In this document: positions 26,962 through 35,564 of the stretch, piece after piece
Numbering within the stretch: the stretch's first letter is position 1
How the letters are laid out: each line of letters opens with the position of its first letter
NCBI GenBank assembly: GCA_038106145.1
Contig: JAYODD010000003.1
Span: forward strand, 167,726-231,725
Reading direction: 5' to 3'
Length of the DNA stretch: 64,000 bases
Source: JBFJKD01 sp038106145
GTDB lineage: Bacteria; Pseudomonadota; Gammaproteobacteria; Pseudomonadales; Porticoccaceae
Made by a program: the position numbers and the translations under genes
Notes under the pieces: generated by a model
What the model saw: the letters and a program-made list of their open reading frames with translations, nothing else
What the model was told of the DNA's origin: nothing
Database searches by the model: none

Positions 26962-28380
26962 TCACGCGTCTTTTTGTAATTCGCCGAGATGGCGAATTTG
27001 CACGGCGTCGATACCGGGTCCGCTCAGGGTGTCGGAGATCACCACGACCTTATCCCCTGCCGCAAACTCTTTTCTGGCGAGCAAAATCCTCGCCGCTTCG
27101 CACAGAATCTGTTCGGGGGCGGCATGGTAGTCGATGAGGAAACTCAGCACATTGCGGTTGAGGACCAGTTGACGCTGAATCTGTGCGTCAAAAGTAAAGG
27201 CGCAGATCACTGGCGTTTGCGGGTGGCAGTTGGTCAGGTAGTTGGCCATGCGGCCGGCTTTGGTGGGGACGATGATCGCCCTGGCGCCGATGGATTCGGC
27301 CAGTTTCACCGCCGCTGCGGAGATTTCCTGTTTATCGGTGTCGAGTCTGAGGCTGTCGGTAAACAGCAGCCCGCGGCTGTTTTCAATGGAGCGCGCGATG
27401 CGGTCGAGCATCTCGACGCAGCGTACCGGGTATTTGCCGATAGTGGTTTCGGCGGACAGCATAATGGCGTCCGCTTCTTCGTAAACGGCGTTTGCCACAT
27501 CGGTTACTTCGGCGCGGGTTGGCGTCGGGTTTTCAATCATTGACTCCAGCATGTGCGTTGCGACAATAACCCGCCGGCCCTGTATGGCGCACTGCCGAAC
27601 GATACGCCGCTGCACCCGCGGGAGTACTTCGAGGGGTATCTCTACCCCCAGGTCACCCCGGGCCACCATGATGCCGTCGGCGGCGTCGATAATGGCTTCG
27701 AGGTTGGTCAATCCCTCCTGGTCCTCGATTTTGGCAATTACCCTGATTTTGCTGTTATTTGCTTGTAAAATATGCCTTAGTTCGTCGATATCGCTTTTAT
27801 TGCGAACAAAGGAGAGTGCAATAAAATCCACTTCGGAGGCGATGGAGAATTCGATATCTCTTTTATCTTTTTCCGTAATTGCGGGCAAATTGACCCGTAT
27901 TCCTGGTAGGTTCACGTGTCTTTTGCTTTTGAGGACGCCGCCGTCGATTACCCTGCAAGTCATGGTGGGAGGGGTTTTTTCCAGTACCTCCAGGTTAATC
28001 AGACCGTTATCCACGGTGATTTTGTCGCCCACGCTCACATCGTGGATCAGGTCCGCGTAATTGATCTGGATAGAACTGGCTTCCACGTCCCCGGCGCCAC
28101 GGGCCACCACAGAGACAATGTCTCCGGTGTTGAGGTTGAGGTCGTTAGCGCGATCGCCGGTGCGAATCTCCGGCCCCTGGGTGTCCACCAGAATGGCGAT
28201 GGGGTGGTTGAGGGTTTTGTTTAGCGTTCTGATGGCCGCGATAACTGCGGCGTGGGACGCGTGATCCCCGTGCGACATGTTCAGGCGCGCGACATTCATG
28301 CCGGCTTTGGCTAACTGTCTGAGCATGTCCAAGGAACTGGTGGCTGGTCCAATGGTGCAGATAATTTTGGTTTTTCTCAT
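26962..28380 (-). CDS. pyk: Pyruvate kinase
   Basis: A 472-residue glycolytic enzyme transferring phosphate from PEP to ADP. Recognised by KIICTIGPATSS at the start, ARLNMSHGDH (31-40), the substrate lysine region IAKIEDQEG and the metal-binding MVARGDLGVEIPLE; the C-terminal domain completes a normal length. It converges on ilvA with only 19 bp between stops. The fau gene lies just upstream on the same strand (43 bp gap), so they may share transcription. Confidence 0.95.
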   Translation of the reverse strand: MRKTKIICTIGPATSSLDMLRQLAKAGMNVARLNMSHGDHASHAAVIAAIRTLNKTLNHPIAILVDTQGPEIRTGDRANDLNLNTGDIVSVVARGAGDVEASSIQINYADLIHDVSVGDKITVDNGLINLEVLEKTPPTMTCRVIDGGVLKSKRHVNLPGIRVNLPAITEKDKRDIEFSIASEVDFIALSFVRNKSDIDELRHILQANNSKIRVIAKIEDQEGLTNLEAIIDAADGIMVARGDLGVEIPLEVLPRVQRRIVRQCAIQGRRVIVATHMLESMIENPTPTRAEVTDVANAVYEEADAIMLSAETTIGKYPVRCVEMLDRIARSIENSRGLLFTDSLRLDTDKQEISAAAVKLAESIGARAIIVPTKAGRMANYLTNCHPQTPVICAFTFDAQIQRQLVLNRNVLSFLIDYHAAPEQILCEAARILLARKEFAAGDKVVVISDTLSGPGIDAVQIRHLGELQKDA

Positions 28381-28423
28381 GGTGGTTTCGTGTGCTTGAC
28401 CAGTGAGTTGAGCGCCGGGGCCC

Positions 28424-29014
28424 TTATGCCGAGCGACCAGTGCGAATGAGTTCTTTTTCAGTCGCGACCATGTGCAGTGCTACATCCCAGGGTGCGCGCG
28501 GTAGTACACCGACCTCCTGGCAGCTGTGGGCGAGGCCGATCAACAGCGGTTTTTGCGTCTTGCGGGCACTCGCGTGCGCGAGGCTGCGGTCGTAGTAACC
28601 TCCCCCCATGCCGAGCCGCGTGCCGCTGCGATCAAATGCCACCAGGGGCAGGAAAATAATATCCAGTGTCCAGACCGGCGCGATACGGCTGTGGGTAAGT
28701 CGGGGTTCTGCGATGCCAAAACGATTCAGCAGTAACGGTGCATTCGGATCATAGCGCACAAAGTGCAGTCGATTGTGTCCGCTCGGGTGCACCACCGGCA
28801 AATAGCAGGTTTTACCCCCCTGGACGCAGTGTTCCAGCAGCGTGCCGGGGTCGATTTCCCCGTCGTTGGGTAAATAAAAGGCGAGTCGTCTCGCGTGTCG
28901 ATACTGGGGTAGTGGCGAGACGACATCAAACAGGGCGTGGCCGGCGCGTTCCTGCTGACTGGCGGTAAGCTTGCGTCTGAGTTCGCGGAAATCCCGGCGC
29001 AGTGGCAGCTTCAT
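28424..29014 (-). CDS. fau: 5-formyltetrahydrofolate cyclo-ligase
   Basis: A 196-residue enzyme (YgfA family) that recycles 5-formyltetrahydrofolate to 5,10-methenyltetrahydrofolate with ATP. The glycine-rich GMGGGYYDRSLA motif near the C-terminal third is diagnostic, with FYLPNDGEIDP near 47. Its place directly downstream of the 6S RNA gene is the conserved gammaproteobacterial arrangement. Processing of a 6S-fau transcript is therefore likely. Confidence 0.93.
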   Translation of the reverse strand: MKLPLRRDFRELRRKLTASQQERAGHALFDVVSPLPQYRHARRLAFYLPNDGEIDPGTLLEHCVQGGKTCYLPVVHPSGHNRLHFVRYDPNAPLLLNRFGIAEPRLTHSRIAPVWTLDIIFLPLVAFDRSGTRLGMGGGYYDRSLAHASARKTQKPLLIGLAHSCQEVGVLPRAPWDVALHMVATEKELIRTGRSA

Positions 29015-29044
29015 GTGTGACCGGTAGTCTGGCTGGAGGGGTTT

Positions 29045-29067
29045 GCTGCGGAATTATTTCCCGCAGC
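29045..29067 (-). other. Hairpin between 6S RNA and fau
   Basis: GCTGCGG and CCGCAGC form a perfect 7-bp stem around a nine-base loop, just downstream of the 6S RNA 3' end. It lacks a U tract, so it may be a processing or stability element of the read-through 6S-fau transcript rather than a terminator. Confidence 0.4.
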
Positions 29068-29073
29068 GCGAAT

Positions 29074-29244
29074 AAGGCCCCAAAGTGCCGCTGTCAAAGT
29101 GGCCCTGAACCCAACGGCTCAAGGTGGGAGCTTCCGTGATGCATCAGGCTTTCCGTCGAGCGGACATGCACAACAGCGCCGCGGGAAACTCCCGGTTTAG
29201 TGTTATCGGCTCAAGAACTTTTTGACTGGCCAACACCCCAGGGT
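29074..29244 (-). ncRNA. ssrS: 6S RNA
   Basis: About 170 nt between zapA and fau, the conserved 6S locus. The RNA is an inhibitor that binds sigma70 RNA polymerase by mimicking an open promoter. Long-range stems are visible: CCCTGGGGTG (5', ending near 29243) with CACTTTGGGG (3', near 29078), GTCAAA with TTTGAC, and TGAGCC with GGGTTCA. The GAGCCGATA segment and the conserved GTCCG block in the apical part match E. coli 6S. Exact ends are inferred from the closing stem and the promoter position, not measured. Confidence 0.9.
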
Positions 29245-29250
29245 GACTGA

Positions 29251-29256
29251 ATTATA
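29251..29256 (-). promoter_or_regulatory. Minus-10 box of the 6S RNA promoter
   Basis: A perfect TATAAT on the reverse strand lies seven bases before the predicted 5' end of the 6S RNA. No good minus-35 is seen at 16-18 bp. A GC hairpin (GGGC TTCG CCC) occupies this space directly after the zapA stop. Confidence 0.6.
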
Positions 29257-29283
29257 GCCCAGGGCGAAGCCCGACGGGAAACC

Positions 29284-29595
29284 CTACTCGCCAGCGGGTC
29301 GCTCCAGATCGTTCAATACTTTCGCCAGTTTGCGATCCAGACGCTTTAACTCCCGCAGGTTGCTGTCGTCCGTGCGGGAGCGGGATTCCGCCGTCATCAG
29401 GTCGTAGGCAAGATTGAGGGCGGCCATAACTGCAATGCGTTCCAGCCCGATCACGTTGCCGGACTTGCGGATATCCCGCATACGGGTATCCAGCAGGCGA
29501 GCGGACTGGGCCAGCGCGCCCTGTTCATCGGGCGGGCAATGGACCTGGTACTCTTTGTCGAGTACGCGAATGGTGACCGTATCGGTATTGCTCAC
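29284..29595 (-). CDS. zapA: Cell division protein ZapA
   Basis: A 103-residue cytoplasmic protein that binds FtsZ filaments and promotes Z-ring bundling. The N-terminal part TVTIRVLDKEYQVHCPPDEQ and the following helical segment match ZapA; the C-terminal half is coiled coil. The start is GTG, with GGAAGGG about eight bases upstream overlapping the end of the preceding gene; the two stops and starts are only 6 bp apart. Length is normal. Confidence 0.92.
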   Translation of the reverse strand: MSNTDTVTIRVLDKEYQVHCPPDEQGALAQSARLLDTRMRDIRKSGNVIGLERIAVMAALNLAYDLMTAESRSRTDDSNLRELKRLDRKLAKVLNDLERPAGE

Positions 29596-29601
29596 GGCGG
29601 A

Positions 29602-29811
29602 TTACCCTTCCGTGCCGAGGTTTTTCAGTCGTGCGATCATGCTCTCGACGCGCGCCCGGGCCAGGTCATTTTTTTCCAGCAATCGATTGCGATCCCGTAC
29701 CAGTGCTGTTTCCCGCTCGCGCAGGGCGAGGTTCTCCTGTTTCAGGCGCTCGCTGAGAGCGATCAGATGATCGATCTTTTGCTCGAGAGAATTAATGGAT
29801 TCGTCGCTCAT
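29602..29811 (-). CDS. TIGR02449-type short coiled-coil protein next to ZapA
   Basis: A 69-residue almost entirely helical heptad-repeat protein (LEQKIDHLIALSERLKQEN, then LRERETALVRDRNRLLEKN). Small proteins of this kind precede zapA in many gammaproteobacteria and are often compared with ZapB. It is six bases ahead of zapA and probably co-transcribed with it. A role in division is inferred from position and shape. Confidence 0.8.
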   Translation of the reverse strand: MSDESINSLEQKIDHLIALSERLKQENLALRERETALVRDRNRLLEKNDLARARVESMIARLKNLGTEG

Positions 29812-30005
29812 TGTTGTTTTGTTGTTTCCGCAGTTGGGTAACTATATTGCTCCCCGTAGAGGGGGTCAATCTTGTTCAGGCAATTTCGAGAAACAATACC
29901 TTACCATAACAATTAAAAAAGATTTTCATGGATTACCCCGGTTGGGATGAAGTTCGCCGCCGGAGGGTGGTAGGATAGCCATTTCGCGATACAGAATGTT
30001 CCCCG

Positions 30006-30557
30006 ATGACCTTCGATGCGCTCGCCATCAGCTTGCTGCCAACCGGCACACTCACCAGCCCGGCGGAATTACACGGCGCGCTCTGCGGTCGGCTATGTGG
30101 GGGGCAACAGCTCACTGCGGCGGACTTGCTGGGGGCCGCCAGCGAAACCCTGCAGATTGACAAAACTCTCGCCGAGCCGCTACTGCACACGCTGGTGGAC
30201 CTGAATACCCTGATTCTGGACGAGTTGCGGGACAGGGATTTTGTGTTTCAACCCCTGTTGCCGGACGACGACGAAACCCTGGATATTCGCGCGCGATCCC
30301 TGGCCACCTGGTGTCAGGGCTTTCTGACGGGTTTGGGTTTGTCCGGCCTCGCGGGCGACACCCAGCTCTCGGTGGATACCAGCGACGCGTTGCGGGATCT
30401 CGCAGCCATCGCGCAGGCGGATCAGAATCCGGATGCTAACGAGGAGAACGAAGCCAGTTTTTTTGCATTGGTGGAATACGTACGCATGGCAGTCCTGCTG
30501 GTATATGCCGACCTGGCACAATCCGATGATGCCGCTTCCCCCCCTCAGATTCACTAG
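30006..30557 (+). CDS. YgfB/UPF0149 family protein
   Basis: A 183-residue all-helical cytoplasmic protein. TSPAELHGALCGRLCGG near residue 18 and the WCQGFLTGLGLSG segment in the middle are the family hallmarks. It is the first gene of the set with pepP, ubiH and ubiI, and is divergent from the zapA operon, as in Pseudomonas and Enterobacteria. The biochemical role is not established from the sequence. Confidence 0.9.
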   Translation: MTFDALAISLLPTGTLTSPAELHGALCGRLCGGQQLTAADLLGAASETLQIDKTLAEPLLHTLVDLNTLILDELRDRDFVFQPLLPDDDETLDIRARSLATWCQGFLTGLGLSGLAGDTQLSVDTSDALRDLAAIAQADQNPDANEENEASFFALVEYVRMAVLLVYADLAQSDDAASPPQIH

Positions 30558-30571
30558 ATGTCGAGGAACTC

Positions 30572-31882
30572 ATGATTAGCGCCAAAGAGTTTGCACGTCG
30601 TCGTCGCGATTTGATGGCCATGATGGGGCGCGACAGTATCGCGATTATCACCGCCGCACGGGAGCGAACCCGCAGTCGCGATACCAGATACCCCTATCGT
30701 CAGGATAGCGATTTTTACTATCTCAGCGGGTTTCCCGAGCCAGAAGCAGTGCTGGTGCTGATTCCAGGGCGCAGGCATGGGCAATTTGTATTGTTTTGCC
30801 GCGAGCGCGATCGCGCGCGGGAAATCTGGGACGGCTACCGGGCCGGCCCCGCGGGTGCCTGCGAAAATTATGCCGCGGATGACGCCTTTCCCATCGACGA
30901 TATCGACGACATTTTGCCGGGGCTGCTGGAGGGCCGCGAACGGGTCTACTACGCAGTGGGCAAGGACGAGGAGTTCGACCGGCATTTGATGGGGTGGATC
31001 AATGATATTCGCTCCCGTGCGCGCAGCGGTGCGGTGCCGCCCGGGGAATTTGTGGATATGGACCACCTGCTCCATGAAATGCGCCTGTTCAAAAGTGCCG
31101 CGGAGCTAAAGATCATGGCCCGGGCGGGGAAAATTTCCGCTCGCGCCCACTGTCGTGCCATGCGGGTGGCCAGACCGGGCATGTTTGAGTACCAGTTACA
31201 GGCTGAGATAGAGCACGAGTTCGCCTTCGCGGGCGCGCGCAACCCGGCCTATTCGTCAATTGTCGGTGGCGGCGCCAATGGTTGCGTATTACATTACGTA
31301 GAAAACAATGCGGTGCTTAACAGCGGCGATCTGGTGTTAATCGACGCGGGCTGTGAGCTCGAGCACTACGCGGCGGACATTACCCGTACCTTCCCGGTCA
31401 GTGGCAAATTTAGCGCGGAGCAAAAAGCTATCTACGACATTGTTCTGGAGGCGCAGCTGGAGGCCATTAAAGCCGCGCGCGCGGGGCATCACTGGGATGC
31501 CCCGCATCAGGCGACGGTGCGGGTTATTACCGAGGGTTTGGTGGATCTTGGTTTGTTGAAGGGCAAAGTCAAAGATCTTGTTGCCCGCGGTGCCTACGCG
31601 GAGTTTTACATGCACCGCGCCGGACACTGGCTGGGTATGGATGTCCACGATGTGGGAGATTATAAAGTGGACAGTCATTGGCGCCTGCTGGAGCCGGGTA
31701 TGGTGATGACGGTGGAGCCGGGTATTTATATTGCGCCGGATAACCGCAAGGTGGCAAAAAAATGGCGCGGCATCGGCATTCGCATTGAAGATGACGTGGC
31801 AATTGGCAAGCAGGGGCCGCAGGTTTTAACCGCAGATGTACCCAAAACCGTGCCCGATATCGAAGCGTTGATGGCGGGCTAG
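30572..31882 (+). CDS. pepP: Xaa-Pro aminopeptidase
   Basis: A 436-residue metallopeptidase that removes an N-terminal residue when proline is second. The pita-bread metal ligands can be placed: Asp258 (LIDAGCE), Asp269 (AADITR), His352 (AGHWLGM), Glu382 (VEPGIY) and Glu406 (RIEDD). The N-terminal domain with RYPYRQDSDFYYLSGF is typical. It starts 14 bp after ygfB. Confidence 0.95.
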   Translation: MISAKEFARRRRDLMAMMGRDSIAIITAARERTRSRDTRYPYRQDSDFYYLSGFPEPEAVLVLIPGRRHGQFVLFCRERDRAREIWDGYRAGPAGACENYAADDAFPIDDIDDILPGLLEGRERVYYAVGKDEEFDRHLMGWINDIRSRARSGAVPPGEFVDMDHLLHEMRLFKSAAELKIMARAGKISARAHCRAMRVARPGMFEYQLQAEIEHEFAFAGARNPAYSSIVGGGANGCVLHYVENNAVLNSGDLVLIDAGCELEHYAADITRTFPVSGKFSAEQKAIYDIVLEAQLEAIKAARAGHHWDAPHQATVRVITEGLVDLGLLKGKVKDLVARGAYAEFYMHRAGHWLGMDVHDVGDYKVDSHWRLLEPGMVMTVEPGIYIAPDNRKVAKKWRGIGIRIEDDVAIGKQGPQVLTADVPKTVPDIEALMAG

Positions 31883-31894
31883 GAGTACCAGCTG

Positions 31895-33133
31895 GTGGCT
31901 GCCTCGAGTATACCCTCCGCCGCGGACATCGCGATCGTCGGTGGCGGCCCCACAGCGGCAAGTCTGGCGCTGTTGCTGGCAGCGCGATGTCAGGATTGGC
32001 AAATTCTGTTGTTAGCTCCCGGCACATCGGGGATTGAATCCGATGGCAAGCAGCCGGTGGATCTGCGTGCTACGGCCCTGTCGGTGAGCTCGCAACGGAT
32101 ATTTTCCAGCATCGGTATTTGGGATGCTATTGCCGCGCAGGCTGCGCCGATCAAGGAAATTCATGTGTCCGAACGCGGATGGTTCGGGGCGGCGCAACTG
32201 CGGGCGCACGAAGACCATTTTCCCGCTTACGGCCATGTGGTGGAAAATGAGCAGCTGATGGCGGTCCTGACGGGGGCTATCGCACAGCGACAGCGTGTCC
32301 TCCCCCTTGATGTGGGCGAGGTGAATATCGCTGCGCAAACCGCGGCCGGCGCGGTTATCAACGTCGATGGTCGGTCCGTCACGGCCCGCTTGCTGGTGGC
32401 AGCGGATGGCGCCCAATCCAGACTGAGGGGTCAGCTGGGTATTGGCGTGGAGACTAAAGCCTACGGAAAAACCGCGGTTGCGGCGGTGCTGTCACTGGCG
32501 GAACCCCATCGCGGTATCGCCTATGAACGGTTTACCCCACACGGGCCCATCGCATTGTTACCGTTGCCAGACAACGATGGCGCCCATCGCGCGGCGCTGG
32601 TGTGGTCCCTGTCGCCGCCCCGGGTCGAGTATTTGTTAAGCCTGCCAGTAGCAGAGTTCCTCGCTGACCTGCAGCGTGCCTTTGGCACTCGGGCGGGTCA
32701 GTTCAGCGGCGTCGGCGCGCGGCAATGTTTTCCCCTGCGGCGCCTGGTGGCGAGCGAGCAGGTGCGTCGCAACCTGGTGTTGATGGGTAACGCGGCGCAC
32801 AATCTACACCCGGTGGCAGGCCAGGGTTTTAATTTGACCCTGCGGGACTGTGCTGCGTTAAGTGCGACGCTGGCCGACGGCGTGGGTCGCGGTATCGCAC
32901 CGGGCGACCTGGCATTGCTCGAAGACTATGTCCACCAGCAAGCCTGGGATCAACGGCGCACTATTTTTTTCAGCGATCAGTTGCCAGCGTTGTTTGGCAG
33001 CCCCGCGCGTGGCCTGGCGCTGGCGCGCAACCTCGGACTGGTGGGGCTCGATCTGTGCCCCGCCCTGCGCAGTAAAATCGCCCACCTGGGAACCGGAATG
33101 GACACCCGAGAGGCGCAGGCCATTGAGAGATAA
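31895..33133 (+). CDS. ubiH: 2-octaprenyl-6-methoxyphenol hydroxylase
   Basis: A 412-residue FAD monooxygenase of ubiquinone synthesis, acting at ring carbon C1. IVGGGPTAASLALLLAA at the N terminus is the dinucleotide fold and NAAHNLHPVAGQGFNLTLRD (about 300) the second FAD motif. The start is GTG at 31895 with AGGAG upstream, overlapping the end of pepP. The Phe-Asn-Leu-Thr variant of the GQGxNLG motif is the form seen in UbiH. Its companion follows at once. Confidence 0.92.
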   Translation: MAASSIPSAADIAIVGGGPTAASLALLLAARCQDWQILLLAPGTSGIESDGKQPVDLRATALSVSSQRIFSSIGIWDAIAAQAAPIKEIHVSERGWFGAAQLRAHEDHFPAYGHVVENEQLMAVLTGAIAQRQRVLPLDVGEVNIAAQTAAGAVINVDGRSVTARLLVAADGAQSRLRGQLGIGVETKAYGKTAVAAVLSLAEPHRGIAYERFTPHGPIALLPLPDNDGAHRAALVWSLSPPRVEYLLSLPVAEFLADLQRAFGTRAGQFSGVGARQCFPLRRLVASEQVRRNLVLMGNAAHNLHPVAGQGFNLTLRDCAALSATLADGVGRGIAPGDLALLEDYVHQQAWDQRRTIFFSDQLPALFGSPARGLALARNLGLVGLDLCPALRSKIAHLGTGMDTREAQAIER

Positions 33134-33134
33134 A

Positions 33135-34394
33135 GTGACATCCGAGCGGCGGGAACATACCCAACAGTACGATCTGGTTATCGCAGGCGCGGGTCTTACC
33201 GGGGCGGCCTGCGCACTGGCGCTGGCCACAACAGGCGCGGGGTCGCGGCTCAAAATAGCGCTACTGGAAGCGAAGGCGGGCAGTCAACATTTTGCGGTGG
33301 ATGAATTTGACCCCCGGGTGGTGGCGCTTACCGAAGCGTCCCGCCGCTGGCTGCAAACCTTGGGCGTGTGGCAGGAAGTGGTGCAACAGCGGGTGTGTCC
33401 CTACCGGCGCATGGTGGTGCGCGACGCCGAGGGCACCGCGGCGATAGAGTTCGATTGCCGCGAAGTACAGCAGGACAATCTCGGCCATATTGTCGAACAT
33501 TCCGCGCTATTAAACGCGTTGCTAACAGCGCTGGCCGAGATGCCAAACGTCGCGTTGTTGTGTCCGGCCAGGATCAGCGAGATCAGCCGCGACCCGTCCG
33601 CGGGCGATATTGAGCTGGCACTGGAAAGTCACCGTATCAGGACGCGCTTGCTGGTGGGAGCGGATGGCTCCAACTCCCGGGTGCGCAGCGCGTGCGCATT
33701 TCGCGAGCGCACCTGGGATTACGGGCATAGCGCCATTGTTGGCACGCTGCGCACCGAGCGCGACCACGGGTTTGTTGCACGCCAATGGTTTACCGCGGCC
33801 GGCCCCCTGGCATTTTTGCCGTTGCAAACGCAAGGTGGTGACCGCCACTTTACGTCCATTGTCTGGTCGCAACAGCGTGCGCAGGCGCAGCGGTTGATGG
33901 CGTTGTCGGACGAAGAATTTTGTGCCGCGCTATACCGTGCCAGCGAAGGAGCACTGGGGGAGCTGACGTTGGTCGGTGCCGGGACGGCGCCTGCGCGCCG
34001 GAGTTTTCCCCTGCAACAGCGTCACGCGGTGGATTATATTCAGCCCGGCGTGGTTCTGATCGGCGATGCGGCGCATACCCTGCACCCGCTGGCCGGGCAG
34101 GGGGTGAATCTGGGTTTCGCGGATGTACGGGTACTGGTGGCGGAGCTGACACGCAGTGGGGACAGAGGGCTGGCGGTAGATGATCCCGGTACGTTGGCGC
34201 GCTATCAGCGCCGTCGCAAGCCGGAAAACCTGGCGGCCATGGCGGCAATGGAAGGGTTTAAACGGCTGTTTGAAGCGCCCTCGCCCTGGGTGCGGGTGCT
34301 GCGTAATGTGGGCATGTCGCGCCTCAACGAGCTGGCCGCCGTCAAGCGCGACCTTATTCACCAGGCGATGGGTATCCGGCGCGGTGGCTCCTGA
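33135..34394 (+). CDS. ubiI: Ubiquinone hydroxylase UbiI (VisC)
   Basis: About 419 residues, an FAD monooxygenase acting at ring carbon C5 of ubiquinone. Motifs are IAGAGLTGAACALALA at the N terminus, VGADGSNSRVR and GDAAHTLHPLAGQGVNLGFAD near 300. The open frame reaches back to 32862 inside ubiH, but GTG 33135, two bases after the ubiH stop, places the FAD fold correctly; a TTG at 33123 is an alternative. The stop touches the stop of the convergent K+ channel gene with no base between. Confidence 0.92.
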   Translation: MTSERREHTQQYDLVIAGAGLTGAACALALATTGAGSRLKIALLEAKAGSQHFAVDEFDPRVVALTEASRRWLQTLGVWQEVVQQRVCPYRRMVVRDAEGTAAIEFDCREVQQDNLGHIVEHSALLNALLTALAEMPNVALLCPARISEISRDPSAGDIELALESHRIRTRLLVGADGSNSRVRSACAFRERTWDYGHSAIVGTLRTERDHGFVARQWFTAAGPLAFLPLQTQGGDRHFTSIVWSQQRAQAQRLMALSDEEFCAALYRASEGALGELTLVGAGTAPARRSFPLQQRHAVDYIQPGVVLIGDAAHTLHPLAGQGVNLGFADVRVLVAELTRSGDRGLAVDDPGTLARYQRRRKPENLAAMAAMEGFKRLFEAPSPWVRVLRNVGMSRLNELAAVKRDLIHQAMGIRRGGS

Positions 34395-35300
34395 CTAGGC
34401 GCTGGGCAGGTCCACCAGGTCGTGAAACCGGGTGTAATCAATCAGGCGGGCGCCGTTCTGGTCGCTGGTCACAATGTCGACAAAGCGTTTGCCAAATACG
34501 AACTCATCGGTGGCGTAAAGGTGGCGGGTATGCACCGTTTGCGCCAGCAAGTCCTCAATCCCATCGAGGGAGACAATCAGGATGGCGCCGCGGGCCTGCA
34601 GGTCCGCGGCTTGCAGGCCAAATAGTGGGCTTTGTTCGTCGATAAAATGGACTAGAGTCCAGGTCAGCGCGAAGATGGGCGCCTGGGAGCGTTGCAACTG
34701 AACATCGTAAAAACGGCGCTCAATAACGCTCGACGGGTCGCTATCCTGCATCAGAATTACAGCATTGACCCTGGCGTTGACGATGTAGGATTTACGGTCG
34801 TTGGCGACGCGAAAAATCAGCGCGGATTTGCCCTGGTGGCGAGAAATCAGTACGTTCTTGCTGAACAATACGCTGGCCCGAGGTCGCGCGAAACGGGCGA
34901 AGACGAGGCCAGTGAGTGTGGCAACAAAAATTAGCCCGGAAAAAACATCGAGCATCACCACCGCATGGGTATAGCCGGTTTTGGGCAGTAGGTAGCCGTA
35001 GCCAATCGTGGTGCTGGTCTGAAAGCTGAACAGGTACGCGTCAATATAGGAACCGGGGCGGGCGTTCAATATGGTATCGCCGCCAAAATAGTAAAGTGTT
35101 GCAAATCCGGCATTAACGCAGAGATAAATAACCACTGCTCCGGCGAAAAATCTTGGCCACGTGGTCACCATTACACTGTAGTACGCGTCTCCCAGTAAGG
35201 AGCGTCGCAGGCCTTTGGTGTGCACCTGCAAATCGCGATTATTAACCACTGCGGGGGGCGGCGGGTGCGCCTGATTCGGGGCTGGTTGGGGTCGTTCCAT
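34395..35300 (-). CDS. Inward-rectifier-type potassium channel (KirBac family)
   Basis: A 301-residue inner-membrane K+ channel. The N-terminal slide helix (around LLGDAYYSVMVTTWPRF) leads to TM1 (about 51-72), a pore helix and selectivity filter TIGYG at 98-102, then TM2 (about 113-136). The C-terminal half (from about 150) is the immunoglobulin-like cytoplasmic domain, with ALIFRVANDRKSYIVNARV typical of Kir channels. The first 20 residues are proline-rich. Its stop abuts that of ubiI. Confidence 0.9.
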   Translation of the reverse strand: MERPQPAPNQAHPPPPAVVNNRDLQVHTKGLRRSLLGDAYYSVMVTTWPRFFAGAVVIYLCVNAGFATLYYFGGDTILNARPGSYIDAYLFSFQTSTTIGYGYLLPKTGYTHAVVMLDVFSGLIFVATLTGLVFARFARPRASVLFSKNVLISRHQGKSALIFRVANDRKSYIVNARVNAVILMQDSDPSSVIERRFYDVQLQRSQAPIFALTWTLVHFIDEQSPLFGLQAADLQARGAILIVSLDGIEDLLAQTVHTRHLYATDEFVFGKRFVDIVTSDQNGARLIDYTRFHDLVDLPSA

Positions 35301-35397
35301 GTTGGTTACCCTGCGGTCAGATGCACTAAGCTACAGTTCCTTTAACCCGATTACTATAACCTGTGGCGATTGACGCTGAATAACGCCCCGCGGCAAT

Positions 35398-35440
35398 CAC
35401 CGCTCGGGTAGCTGCGATTGTACAGGGATCGCGGGCGGTG
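35398..35440. repeat. Nested inverted repeats between the K+ channel gene and gcvT
   Basis: CACCGC (35398-35403) pairs with GCGGTG (35435-35440), enclosing GCGAT (35414-35418) and ATCGC (35428-35432). A T-rich stretch lies about 15 bp to the right. It could be a structured leader of gcvT or a weak terminator. No glycine riboswitch core was found. Confidence 0.3.
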
Positions 35441-35564
35441 CTGTTTGCGCCTTATATTTTTACCCTCCCGCTGGCGAGGCCATGACGGGTAGCGTACTGT
35501 CACGATTACTCGACCCCCGTAGCGGGCCAGTTTAGAATGCCGTCTTCAGTATTGAGGGTCAGCC

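Noticed and set aside
35301..35564. Glycine riboswitch before gcvT
   Set aside because: The region lacks the conserved glycine aptamer core segments that I would expect to recognise.
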